From Thermogemmatispora tikiterensis (GTDB lineage Bacteria > Chloroflexota > Ktedonobacteria > Ktedonobacterales > Ktedonobacteraceae): a stretch of DNA of 58,711 nucleotides. Where the stretch lies: NCBI RefSeq assembly GCF_003268475.1, contig NZ_MCIF01000002.1, positions 4,515,250 to 4,573,960 on the forward strand, given 5' to 3'. The notes under the pieces were generated by a model that was not told the DNA's origin, did not search any database, and saw nothing but the letters and a program-made list of their open reading frames with translations. Shown here piece after piece: positions 10,260-18,197 of this stretch. How positions within the stretch are numbered: position 1 is the first letter of the stretch; each line of letters opens with the position of its first letter. Both the position numbers and the translations under genes were made by a program.

Positions 10260-11474
10260 ATGGATCTACGTACACTTGTACTCAATGTTCAGGAATACGT
10301 CCGCCAGCGACTGGCGCGCTATATTGATGACCTGAGCACCTTCTGCGCTTTCGAAACCTTCACCTTTCATAAAGCTGGCATAGATCAGGCGACAGACTGG
10401 CTGGCCACTCGCTTGCAGGCCCTCGGCCTGGAAGTCACCATTGTCGAACGTCAGGAATGGGGCAACGATCTGCTAGGCAGGCTGCGCGGCCAGGGCGACA
10501 GCGACGATGTTGTGGTCCTCCTGGCCCACAGCGACACTGTCTATCCTGTCGGCACCGCGGCGGCTCGCCCCCTGCGTCGGGAAGGTAACCGTCTCTATGC
10601 CCCCGGTGTCTGCGATATGAAAGGTTGCATCCTGGCCGCGCTCTACGCTCTGGAGGCCATGCAGTCTCTCTGCTACCGTCCCTTCGGCGAGCTGCGTTTC
10701 CTCTGTGTCTCCGACGAAGAAATCAACGTTCGCCACTGCGATGACCTCATGGAGCAGGTCCTCCACGACGCCCACCGGGCCCTGGTACTGGAGGCTGCCC
10801 GTGCCAACGGCGCTATTGTCAGCGCGCGCAAGGGCAACGCCGGCTACACCCTGCGTGCTTACGGCAGAGCCGCCCATGCCGGGGTCGAACCCGAAAAAGG
10901 CCGCAACGCCATCGTTGAACTGGCCCATCAGGTTCTCCAATTTGCCGGCCTCTCCGGCTGGCGCGAGGGCCTCACCATCACACCGGGCCTCATCAGCGGC
11001 GGCAGCGCCACCAATGTCGTCCCGGACTACGCCGAAGCGCGCTTTGACCTGCGCTTCCTGCACCTTGAGGATAAAGAGGCCACCGAAGAGCGCTGGCTGA
11101 GACTACTCCAGCAGCAACGCGTCCCCGGCGTGCGCCTGGAGCTAGAAGAAGATCCCCATCTCAAGCATCCCCTGGTCTGTACCCCTGCTGCGCGCTGCAT
11201 GGCAGAGCAGGCCCAGGCTATTGCCGCCCTCCTGGGCTTTCCCCTGGAGCATGTCCTGACCGGCGGCGCCTCTGATGCCAGCTACGCCGCCCTCTATGGA
11301 GTACCAGCCCTCGACGGTCTTGGTCCCATTGGGGGCAACGACCACAGTCCTGATGAATATCTGTTACTGGACAGCGTGCCGCCGCGCGCCGCCCTCCTGG
11401 CTGGTCTCATCGCCTCGCCGCCGCCTGTCGAAGCCGGAGCCGAAGAAGCCACTGTCATCCATCGCCTGCACTAA
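10260..11474 (+). CDS. M20-family metallopeptidase (glutamate carboxypeptidase-like)
   Basis: Two-zinc peptidase or amidohydrolase of the M20/CPG2 type, 404 aa. Metal and catalytic motifs are visible in order: AHSDTVYP, GVCDMKG, SDEEINVR, VLEAAR, and GGNDHSPDEYL near the C-terminus. The dimerisation domain sits in the middle (AYGRAAHAGVEPEKGRNAIVEL). The frame extends 37 codons upstream, but ATG 10260 is chosen because GTGGGGAGG lies 4 bases before it. There is no signal peptide, so it is probably cytoplasmic. The substrate cannot be told from sequence; carboxypeptidase G2-like or acyl-amino-acid hydrolysis are possible. Confidence 0.92.
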   Translation: MDLRTLVLNVQEYVRQRLARYIDDLSTFCAFETFTFHKAGIDQATDWLATRLQALGLEVTIVERQEWGNDLLGRLRGQGDSDDVVVLLAHSDTVYPVGTAAARPLRREGNRLYAPGVCDMKGCILAALYALEAMQSLCYRPFGELRFLCVSDEEINVRHCDDLMEQVLHDAHRALVLEAARANGAIVSARKGNAGYTLRAYGRAAHAGVEPEKGRNAIVELAHQVLQFAGLSGWREGLTITPGLISGGSATNVVPDYAEARFDLRFLHLEDKEATEERWLRLLQQQRVPGVRLELEEDPHLKHPLVCTPAARCMAEQAQAIAALLGFPLEHVLTGGASDASYAALYGVPALDGLGPIGGNDHSPDEYLLLDSVPPRAALLAGLIASPPPVEAGAEEATVIHRLH

Positions 11475-11622
11475 ATGCGGCCAACAGCAGGTGGAAAACT
11501 GAGGGGCGACAGCGCCAACCAGGCTCAGAGTCAGAGCAGCCCGGCAGCAGCTTCGGCAGCGTAGCCGCTCAATCCAGGCAATTTCAGGCAGCCTGACAGC
11601 CAGGCTCTGGCCCCTTTGCGCC

Positions 11623-11651
11623 TTGTTCCTCTCCATGCGCTATGCTATAAT
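11623..11651 (+). promoter_or_regulatory. Extended -10 promoter
   Basis: TTGTTC (11623-11628), 17 bases, TATAAT (11646-11651) with a TG one base before the -10. This is among the best promoters in the window. It predicts a 350-base leader before the Fe-S oxidoreductase start at 12010. Confidence 0.6.
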
Positions 11652-11765
11652 CTGACGGACGGAAGAAATACACCGCCCCGCAAAGCGGTCCAGTCTCGTC
11701 AATAGCCAACGCTAGCAACAGCGAACAAAGCAAAGCAAGCGAACCTGTGCATTGACCGGAAGACC

Positions 11766-11828
11766 GGAGAGGGAAGGGGAAGCCTGACGAGGCTGCCGAG
11801 AGGGGTAGCCCCTCACCAGGCAAAAGGA
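11766..11828 (+). promoter_or_regulatory. Glycine-riboswitch-like leader motif (tentative)
   Basis: In the long leader, conserved glycine-aptamer elements occur in the right order: GGAGAG (11766-11771), a small hairpin AGCC/GGCT (11781-11794), GCCGA (11795-11799), a hairpin GAGGGG/CCCCTC (11800-11814), and AGGCAAAAGGA (11818-11828). A closing P1 stem is not evident, there are three extra bases before AGGCAAAAGGA, and no second aptamer was found. It may be a diverged aptamer or a coincidence in purine-rich DNA. Confidence 0.3.
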
Positions 11829-12009
11829 AAGGCCGCCAGCAAAGCAGACTGATCAGGCGAATACCCAGCCAGAGTAAGGAAGAAGGATAAAGAGAGGCGA
11901 GCGCCCCGCGGCCCGCGTTGGCTTCCACCCATTCGTTCAGGCAGAGCCGAAACGTGACTCCGGGCGACGAGAGCAAGTAACCGGATGCTCAGGAAAGGAT
12001 TCTCCCGCT

Positions 12010-13842
12010 ATGATTGATCCTGATCGCGAACTGGAACCCCGATACCAGTCCTTCCTGGCCAGCCCTGACTGGTATCAAACCAATATACCGTGCCAGGTAG
12101 GCTGTCCGGCGCATACCGACGTCTCAACCTACATCGGCCTCATCTCGCAGGCGCGCTTTGACGAGGCCTACCTGCTGAACCGCAAGGCCAACGTCGTGCC
12201 GGGCGTCCTGGGGCGCACCTGCGCGCGTCCCTGTGAGCCGGTGTGTCGGCGCAACAAGATCGATGGCAAACCCATTGCCATCTGCTGGCTCAAGCGTGCC
12301 GCCGCCGATCATCGCCAGTTCCGCCATCGCGCCGAGCGGCCCCCGATCACCAGAGACAAGAAGGTTGCCATCGTTGGAGCCGGCGCTGCCGGCCTCGCCT
12401 GCGCCCGCGATCTGCGCGAGATGGGCTATCCAGTGACCATCTACGAAGCCGACCCCGTAGCGGGCGGCGTCATGGTCAACGGTATCCCAATCTGGCGTCT
12501 GCCGCGCAGCGTCACCTACGAAGAGTGCAACGAGTACATGGATGACCTCGGGGTCGAGGTGGTCTACAACACGCGCGTTGGGCGCGACATCCAGCTCACC
12601 GACCTGCTCAAGCAGTACGATGCCGTCTTCCTGGCTGCCGGCTGCTATATCTCCAACCCGATTACCGGACCAGACGGGAAGGTCGTCCCCGGCGCCGATC
12701 TTGTCGGCGTCATGAACGGCATCGAGTTTCTAGCCAAGACCAACTATGGTGAACCGGTCTTTGTCGGCAAGCGCGTCGTCGTCCTCGGCTCCGGCTTCAC
12801 CGCGATGGACTGCTGCCGTACCGCCATCCGCTTCGGCGCTGAGAAAGTCTACGTCATGTACCGCCGCTCCAAAGAGGAGCAACCAGCCGACGAGTACGAA
12901 GTTGATGAAGCGATTCGCGAAAACGTCGAGTTCCAGTATCTGGTCACGCAGACCGAAATTCTGAGCAAGGATGGCGTCCACGTCAGCGGCATCAAGTTTG
13001 TGCGCAACAAGCTCGGCGATCCTGACTCCAGCGGACGTCGCCGTCCGATTCCCATCCCAGGCAGCGAGTTTGTTCTCGACGACATCGACATGGTGATCGC
13101 CGCCTTCGGTCAGTATAGCGATTCCTCCTGGATTCCGGCCAAGGAGCTGAATCTGGAGGTCAATCGCCGCACTGGCGTGCCGCTGATCGATCGCGAGACC
13201 TGGATGACCAGCTATCCCGGCCTCTTCGCTGGCGGTGACTTCACCGAAGGCTCGCGTAACCTGATCTCGGCCATCGCCGACGGACGCGATGCCGCCATTG
13301 CCATCAACCGCTATCTCGGCGGGCAGGATAAGCCGGCGGAGCCACCTGAAGAGATCGAGCTGCCCGACTACCGCCGCGGCATGGTCGATGACTACGAGTC
13401 GATCCCGCATGAGAATATACCATCGCTGCCCGTCAAGGAGCGCTATAGCTATACCCGCGAGACCGAGACCGGCTATACTCCCGAGCAGGCAGTCATTCAA
13501 GCACGGCGCTGCCTGCAGTGCCAGCTCAACATCATGATCGATCCCTCGATCTGTATCCTCTGCTCGGGCTGCGTCGACATCTGTCCGTACGACTGCATCA
13601 GCATGGAAGGCCTCTCGCGGGTGGTCAAGGGCGATCCCCTCCATCAGCTGGCCGAGACCTGGCAGGGCGGTGCCGACATGATTATCGACGAGGAGAAGTG
13701 CATCCGCTGTGGCCTGTGCATCGTGCGCTGTCCGACCGACGCCATCTCGATGGTGCAGTTCGAGGTCGCCAGCCCCAACGACCGCTGGACCGTCTCCAAG
13801 ATCCCGGTGCTCAACCGCGGCCAGGCCAACGCCAGACGCTAG
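12010..13842 (+). CDS. GltD-like NAD(P)-dependent Fe-S flavoprotein oxidoreductase
   Basis: Probable cytoplasmic electron-transfer flavoprotein of the glutamate synthase small-subunit/dihydropyrimidine dehydrogenase group, 610 aa. The N-terminal cluster-binding domain has CQVGCPAHTDV and CARPCEPVCRR. The FAD site is VAIVGAGAAGLACARDL (about 118-135) and the NAD(P) site VVVLGSGFTAMDCCR (about 257-271); GLFAGGDF binds FAD. The C-terminus adds two 4Fe-4S motifs, CILCSGCVDICPYDC and CIRCGLCIVRCP, which plain GltD lacks. No glutamate synthase large subunit or other partner is adjacent, so the acceptor is unknown. It sits alone behind a strong promoter and a 350-base leader. Confidence 0.88.
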   Translation: MIDPDRELEPRYQSFLASPDWYQTNIPCQVGCPAHTDVSTYIGLISQARFDEAYLLNRKANVVPGVLGRTCARPCEPVCRRNKIDGKPIAICWLKRAAADHRQFRHRAERPPITRDKKVAIVGAGAAGLACARDLREMGYPVTIYEADPVAGGVMVNGIPIWRLPRSVTYEECNEYMDDLGVEVVYNTRVGRDIQLTDLLKQYDAVFLAAGCYISNPITGPDGKVVPGADLVGVMNGIEFLAKTNYGEPVFVGKRVVVLGSGFTAMDCCRTAIRFGAEKVYVMYRRSKEEQPADEYEVDEAIRENVEFQYLVTQTEILSKDGVHVSGIKFVRNKLGDPDSSGRRRPIPIPGSEFVLDDIDMVIAAFGQYSDSSWIPAKELNLEVNRRTGVPLIDRETWMTSYPGLFAGGDFTEGSRNLISAIADGRDAAIAINRYLGGQDKPAEPPEEIELPDYRRGMVDDYESIPHENIPSLPVKERYSYTRETETGYTPEQAVIQARRCLQCQLNIMIDPSICILCSGCVDICPYDCISMEGLSRVVKGDPLHQLAETWQGGADMIIDEEKCIRCGLCIVRCPTDAISMVQFEVASPNDRWTVSKIPVLNRGQANARR

Positions 13843-13916
13843 GCTAGAGGCTGGTGCAGCGCTCAGCTCGGCTCAGCTCAGCCTGATAGCGCTGCCGGAC
13901 ACAGAAGAGCAAGTAA

Positions 13917-13963
13917 AGAGAGAGGGGGAGCGGCCCAGAAAACAGGCGGCTCCCCCTCTCTCT
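13917..13963. terminator. Convergent stem-loop terminator
   Basis: A perfect inverted repeat of about 15 bases (13917-13931 with 13949-13963; core GAGAGAGGGGGAGC) between the convergent oxidoreductase and DUF1028 genes. A second, imperfect inverted repeat (GAGGTGG/CCACCTC ends) spans about 13978-14034. Confidence 0.65.
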
Positions 13964-14051
13964 CAGTAGCGCACTGTGAGGTGGCGGGCCGCCCGCCGGA
14001 TGGCAAAAAGCGGGCCCCCGCGTCCACCTCAGACGGACCCATGCCGTTACG

Positions 14052-14909
14052 CTAACTGCCCAGACGCTCGCGCATAAAGGTCAGCACCACGCGATCGATG
14101 CGCTCCCCTTCCAGCCAGCGCTCTTCCAGATTCTCGCGCCCACAGAAGTGCCAGAAAGCCTCACGTGTCTGCTCGTCAAAGACACCCGAGAGCGGGCCGT
14201 GATAGTCACCGCTGCGCGTCAGTAGTTCCTGCAGCTCGCGTGCGATTGCCCCATCGATCGGCAGGATATCCTGGGGATCAGGGGGAAAGAGATAGAGTTT
14301 GTGCAATCGCAAGAGGCGAGCCAGCTCCTCAATCGGACGAGCATGATCATCGACACGCAGGTCAATGAAGCGATCGTTGAAACCCCCGTAGCCACCCTTC
14401 TCGCGCACCACCAGCAGAGCCGCTGACTGCTGGCCACGACTATCGCCGCCAGCTTCCTGACCTGCGGCTAAGGCTGCCAGCAGGCGATCGCAGAGCTGGC
14501 CCGACGTCTCTTCAAAAGTGCGCGCCATCGCGTTTACCGTTTCCTCACTCACCAAAATATTGCCCTGGCAGGCATAATGCTCGCCGACGCGCCCACCGGC
14601 CCAGGGAAAGCATTCGCTACCGGTATAGGTGACCGGCGCGCCGCTGGCGGGCACAATGCCCACCTGGCGCTTGGCGCGCTCGGCGTCGTCCGCCAGCAGC
14701 TGCTCCAGGGTCTCAGCAGCCGAAAGACCACGGGCCAGCAGCTCTAGACCGCGTGGGCCGTAGGTGGTGTTGGCCCAGGATTGGGTGGCGATGGCTCCGA
14801 CGCCAGCTTTGGCCCAGGGAACGACGGCTCCCACGGCCAAAAACTTCGACTGGACGGCAACGCCCAGTTCACCCGTCTGCGGATCACGGGCAACGATGGA
14901 GAAGGTCAT
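14052..14909 (-). CDS. DUF1028 family protein
   Basis: Family of unknown function with an Ntn-hydrolase-like fold; 285 aa. The N-terminus MTFSIVARDPQTGELGVAVQSKFLAVG is split here as MTFSIVARD then GELGVAVQSKFLAVG, followed by AKAGVGAIATQSWAN; all are family hallmarks. LLVVREKGGYGGFNDRFIDL and RVDDH also match. Residues after about 215 form the additional C-terminal domain (GPLSGVFDEQTREAF), similar to peptidoglycan-binding-like modules often fused to DUF1028. No signal peptide is visible. It is monocistronic, facing the Fe-S oxidoreductase. Confidence 0.9.
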   Translation of the reverse strand: MTFSIVARDPQTGELGVAVQSKFLAVGAVVPWAKAGVGAIATQSWANTTYGPRGLELLARGLSAAETLEQLLADDAERAKRQVGIVPASGAPVTYTGSECFPWAGGRVGEHYACQGNILVSEETVNAMARTFEETSGQLCDRLLAALAAGQEAGGDSRGQQSAALLVVREKGGYGGFNDRFIDLRVDDHARPIEELARLLRLHKLYLFPPDPQDILPIDGAIARELQELLTRSGDYHGPLSGVFDEQTREAFWHFCGRENLEERWLEGERIDRVVLTFMRERLGS

Positions 14910-15420
14910 CTTCAGGCACCCCTTACGTGAAGCTGGTTGGGTTGGTTGAGCTGTGATGTTGAGGTATTATAACATGCCCAGCTGCTGGAAGTAAGCGAGC
15001 GCTGATACAGAATCGCCAGGAAAAGCGAGGGGTGGGGGAGGGGCGATGAACGAGGGAGGAGGGGAGTCGGGAGAGGAATCTTCACCACTGGCTTCCGGGG
15101 CACTGGCGGCCTTGACTTTCAGCAAGCTTTCCGTCACAATGGAAAAAACGCCATCACTGGCAACAGCAAGCAACAAGCAGCAGTACTCACGCGCGGGAGA
15201 AGGGAGTAAGAAGCCCACACGCCAGAGAAGATGCAGGGAAGCAGCCTGGGTCTAAGGGAGATAAGGGAGCAAGCACCGGATTCGCCTACGAGACCTGATA
15301 GGTGAGCGGGCCAGAGAAGGTGAAGGGAGGACGGGCGGGGTCCGCAGCGGCTGAGTATGTGAGAAGCCCTGCAAGGCGGGGCGTAGTATGTTGTTGGATG
15401 ATGGCGCAGCACCACCACTC
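14910..15420. other. Divergent intergenic region upstream of the ECF operon
   Basis: About 510 bases between the DUF1028 gene and the structured RNA. Short frames on both strands have no ribosome-binding site or recognisable content. No confident promoter was found. Confidence 0.4.
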
Positions 15421-15531
15421 GGTATATCCCCCGGCCAGGGGCGCTGCCGCGGTGTGCGGTGACGCCGCACGACTTGCTGAAGAGGTGGTCGGCAAGCAGG
15501 TCCTGTTTGTGGGAGGATATACCTGATATCC
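15421..15531 (+). promoter_or_regulatory. Structured leader RNA with alternative pairings before the sigma gene
   Basis: A closing stem GGTATATCC (15421-15429) with GGATATACC (15515-15523) encloses hairpins CCCC/GGGG (15429-15441), GTGCGG/CCGCAC (15454-15470) and CTTGCTG/CGGCAAG (15473-15496, one G-U pair). GGATAT (15515-15520) can instead pair with ATATCC (15526-15531), forming a hairpin that ends one base before the ribosome-binding site AAGGAG (15533-15538). This gives two mutually exclusive folds next to the sigma-factor start. It matches no riboswitch class that was recognised. Confidence 0.5.
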
Positions 15532-15543
15532 CAAGGAGCGAGC

Positions 15544-16212
15544 ATGGTGCGACAGGACTGGTCGGATGAAGACCTCGTTCAGCAGTTGAAGGAGCGCAAT
15601 CCCGATGCCCTGGAAACCCTCATTGCGCGTTACTCGCGCGAGATTTATTATTTTATTCGGCTGATTCTCAATGGCGTGGGGGTGGTCCAGGATGCGGAGG
15701 AATGCGTCAACGATCTCTTTGTGGCTGCCTGGCAGGAGATCGAGACCTTCGATGCCAGTCGTGGTACGCTCCGTACCTGGCTGACGATGCGCGCGAAGTA
15801 CATTGCGCTGGACCGACGCCGTCAGCTCTGTCGACGACAGGTGCACGCTGTCCAGCCGGCGGAGGAAAATGGCCAGTGGGCTGCTGCCGATGGCAGCGGT
15901 GGGCGAAAAGGGAACCGATGGGGTGGCCAGGAAGCGGAGAATCGCGTTCCTTTGCCTCCTCATCCTGATACCAGCATGGAGCTGCTGCTGGAACAGAATG
16001 AAAGGCGCGAAGAGTTGCGCCTGGCCTTGGCGACGTTGCCTGAGCTTGACCGCTACCTGATCTATCAACGCTATTTCCGGTTCGCCAGCACGGAAGAACT
16101 GGCGGCCAGAACAGGTCTCACTCGCCACGCGATCGATACCCGCCTGTGGCGAGCGCGGAAGAGCTTGCGCGAGGCGCTCAAGGAGTATGCACATGAGTAT
16201 GAGCGAATTTGA
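15544..16212 (+). CDS. ECF-family RNA polymerase sigma factor
   Basis: Extracytoplasmic-function sigma-70 factor, 222 aa. Region 2 spans about 20-90 (ALETLIARYSREIYYFI, DAEECVNDLFVAAWQEI, LRTWLTMRAKYIALDRRRQ). Region 4 spans about 155-215 (LATLPELDRYLIYQRYF, STEELAARTGLTRHAIDTRLWRARKSLREAL). The two are joined by an unusually long, Gly/Arg-rich linker of about 55 residues. AAGGAG precedes the ATG at 15544. The next gene overlaps it by 20 bases and encodes a membrane protein likely to control it. A structured RNA ends just before its ribosome-binding site. Confidence 0.93.
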   Translation: MVRQDWSDEDLVQQLKERNPDALETLIARYSREIYYFIRLILNGVGVVQDAEECVNDLFVAAWQEIETFDASRGTLRTWLTMRAKYIALDRRRQLCRRQVHAVQPAEENGQWAAADGSGGRKGNRWGGQEAENRVPLPPHPDTSMELLLEQNERREELRLALATLPELDRYLIYQRYFRFASTEELAARTGLTRHAIDTRLWRARKSLREALKEYAHEYERI

Positions 16213-17494
16213 GGAGCAGGCAGAGAACAGGGAATGTCGCGATGCTGTCTCTTTCTCATTCGGTGGCCGCAGGGTGACGCTTCCTCCCGATTTCAGTGAG
16301 GAGGAAGTGGCCTTCGCCCAAGAGCTGGATACGCTCTTCTCTCTCCCCGAGGAGGAGATTCCGCCATACTTTGTGCATACCTTACTTGAGTCTGAAGATC
16401 CGCGTTTTGCACCGGTCGATTCCGGTTTTGAGCAAAGAATACGTGCCCGCGTCTTTCAACGTCTGAAGCTGCAACGTCGTCTTTTTAACCTGGAGGAGAG
16501 ACGTCTCTGGAAAGAGCTGGTGCGCGGGGTGGGCCTGAGCCGACGTCTGCTGCTGGCCAGCGCCTCGCTCCTGCTCTTCATGATTCTGACGATGGTCATT
16601 ACTGCCCCATCGTTCGCCTCTGGGCTGGTGATTCTGCTGCAGGGGGTCCAGAGTGGCGTCTATCCGGTGCATGGTCCGTTGACGAGACCTGTGGTCAGCT
16701 CTCCTCTCAATGCGACCACAGGCCACAACGATCAGGTGAGCTTACTGGCCGTTCAACGCGAGCTGCATTTCCCTCTCTATTGGCCAGCAGAGGTTCCTGA
16801 TCACTATGTGTTACGCAACATTTATCTCTACAGCGATCACGTGCGCGACTGGCCCGTGTGGACTGACGGGCCGATGGTGGAGTTCCGCTACTCCTTAATG
16901 GCACCTGGTTCCCCCTGGCATGATGCGAGCGAGCTGGCGATCCGCGAGTTTAAGCCCCAGGGCCAGGTTTATCAGGTGGTGGAGGCCGATGCCATTCACC
17001 CTCTCCAGGTCGATAGCCAGGGACGCGCGGCGGCCATCTATATTGAAGGTCAGTGGGTGACCATTAATACCTACGCACGTCGCTGGATCTACAACGGTCA
17101 TTGCGAGCTGCTTACTCAGCGCGATGGCGTCGTTTTCTGGATTGCTGGCCAGTGCTCGCCGCAGACAGGCCTCAATGTGGAGGCTTTGCTCTCTGTCGCA
17201 AATTCCTTGCAGGTGCTGCTGGTACAGCATCTGCTGCATACCGGCGTCTCGCTGGTCTCAGCGACCGCTCTGAATCGCTACCTGCCTGGTCCCTTCGATG
17301 GCGTGATCCTCTCGCTCTCGCTCGATAGCAGCCTGGATAGCCCTTATCTCCGTCTGGTTGGCCCGGATCAGCCTGCCGATAGCTTGGGCCAGGCCAAGAT
17401 CTCGTCGTCTCATGGCTCACCGGTCCAGAGTCATCAGAGTGCCGGCGGCCATACGACGGCTGTTTCTTCCCAGACGAGCCAGCATCATTCCTAG
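16193..17494 (+). CDS. Membrane protein, probable regulator of the ECF sigma factor
   Basis: 433 aa, translationally coupled to the sigma gene. ATG 16193 is preferred over 16187 because AAGGAG (16180-16185) is 7 bases upstream of it. A cytoplasmic N-terminal region of about 115 residues is acidic then basic, followed by one transmembrane helix (LLLASASLLLFMILTMVI). About 290 extracytoplasmic residues follow, including a DUF4367-like stretch (HFPLYWPAEVPDHYVL) and a Ser/His-rich tail. It lacks the zinc motif HxxxCxxC of common anti-sigma factors. The gene order suggests an anti-sigma or sensor role; this is inferred. Confidence 0.72.
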   Translation: MSMSEFEEQAENRECRDAVSFSFGGRRVTLPPDFSEEEVAFAQELDTLFSLPEEEIPPYFVHTLLESEDPRFAPVDSGFEQRIRARVFQRLKLQRRLFNLEERRLWKELVRGVGLSRRLLLASASLLLFMILTMVITAPSFASGLVILLQGVQSGVYPVHGPLTRPVVSSPLNATTGHNDQVSLLAVQRELHFPLYWPAEVPDHYVLRNIYLYSDHVRDWPVWTDGPMVEFRYSLMAPGSPWHDASELAIREFKPQGQVYQVVEADAIHPLQVDSQGRAAAIYIEGQWVTINTYARRWIYNGHCELLTQRDGVVFWIAGQCSPQTGLNVEALLSVANSLQVLLVQHLLHTGVSLVSATALNRYLPGPFDGVILSLSLDSSLDSPYLRLVGPDQPADSLGQAKISSSHGSPVQSHQSAGGHTTAVSSQTSQHHS

Positions 17495-17783
17495 CGGAGC
17501 GCCGGGCGGGCCAGCCTCTCCTGTTCTGGCCTGGCTATCTCGCGGCTCTGCGCGGGTCTTAATCTGAACTGGTTTTCTGGCGTGGTTCCTCTCTGGACAA
17601 GGGCCGGGCTGATCTGGTATCCTCTAAGAGGAGGAGCACGATTGTAGCGCTGCTCATTTCGCGCGCGCTAGCTTGCTCGCACGGGAAGAGCAGCGGCGCG
17701 ATCCTGCTCACGACGGCGCTTCACTCTGCAACGACGCTGAGCGGCGCCAGGAGGAAGGAGCTTATCCTCAAAGGAGAGGGTCT

Positions 17784-18014
17784 ATGAAGGCACAGGCTAC
17801 GCAAAGGAAGGCACAGTCTCGGCGGCGCGGTCTCCCCAACCTCCGTCTCTGGCGACAGCGTCGTGGTCTCAGCATCGGTCAATTAGCCGATATGACTGGG
17901 CTGCGTCGGACGACGATCGCTCACCTGGAGGACGGGCGCGAGGAGCCTCAGCCTTATCACGTTCGTCTCTTAGCGCGTGTTTTGGAGATCTCGCAGCTGG
18001 AGCTGGTCTCCTAG
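17784..18014 (+). CDS. Small XRE-family helix-turn-helix protein
   Basis: DNA-binding protein of 76 aa, essentially one HTH domain: NLRLWRQRRGLSIGQLADMTGLRRTTIAHLEDG, here in parts NLRLWRQRRGLSIGQLAD and MTGLRRTTIAHLEDG. A basic N-terminus precedes it. The ATG at 17784 has AAAGGAGAGG 7 bases upstream; the longer open frame back to 17673 has no such site. It lies between the sigma-factor operon and the sugar dehydrogenase-like gene, either of which it might regulate. No operator was recognised. Confidence 0.8.
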   Translation: MKAQATQRKAQSRRRGLPNLRLWRQRRGLSIGQLADMTGLRRTTIAHLEDGREEPQPYHVRLLARVLEISQLELVS

Positions 18015-18197
18015 CCAGTCCGGCTGGCAGGCCAGGCGGACGGGTTGGCTGGCGGCTGAGGAGCCTGCCGTTATTTCACGGTTCTGTACTCTTTTGAGAA
18101 GCGTCATACGGCTTTGTGCTTGCTTGCTTGCTTGCACGGCCACGGCCCTGTGGGCAGCTGACAGCTCAGTGCAGGCCCTGACCAGAGCGAGAATGTT

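Noticed and set aside
11584..11976. 130-codon minus-strand frame upstream of the Fe-S oxidoreductase
   Set aside because: It lies antisense to the promoter and leader; no ribosome-binding site or domain.
11935..12000. Resemblance to a glutamine (glnA-type) RNA motif in the same leader
   Set aside because: CGTTCA is present, but the matching conserved GGAAGTAGG-type segment is not.
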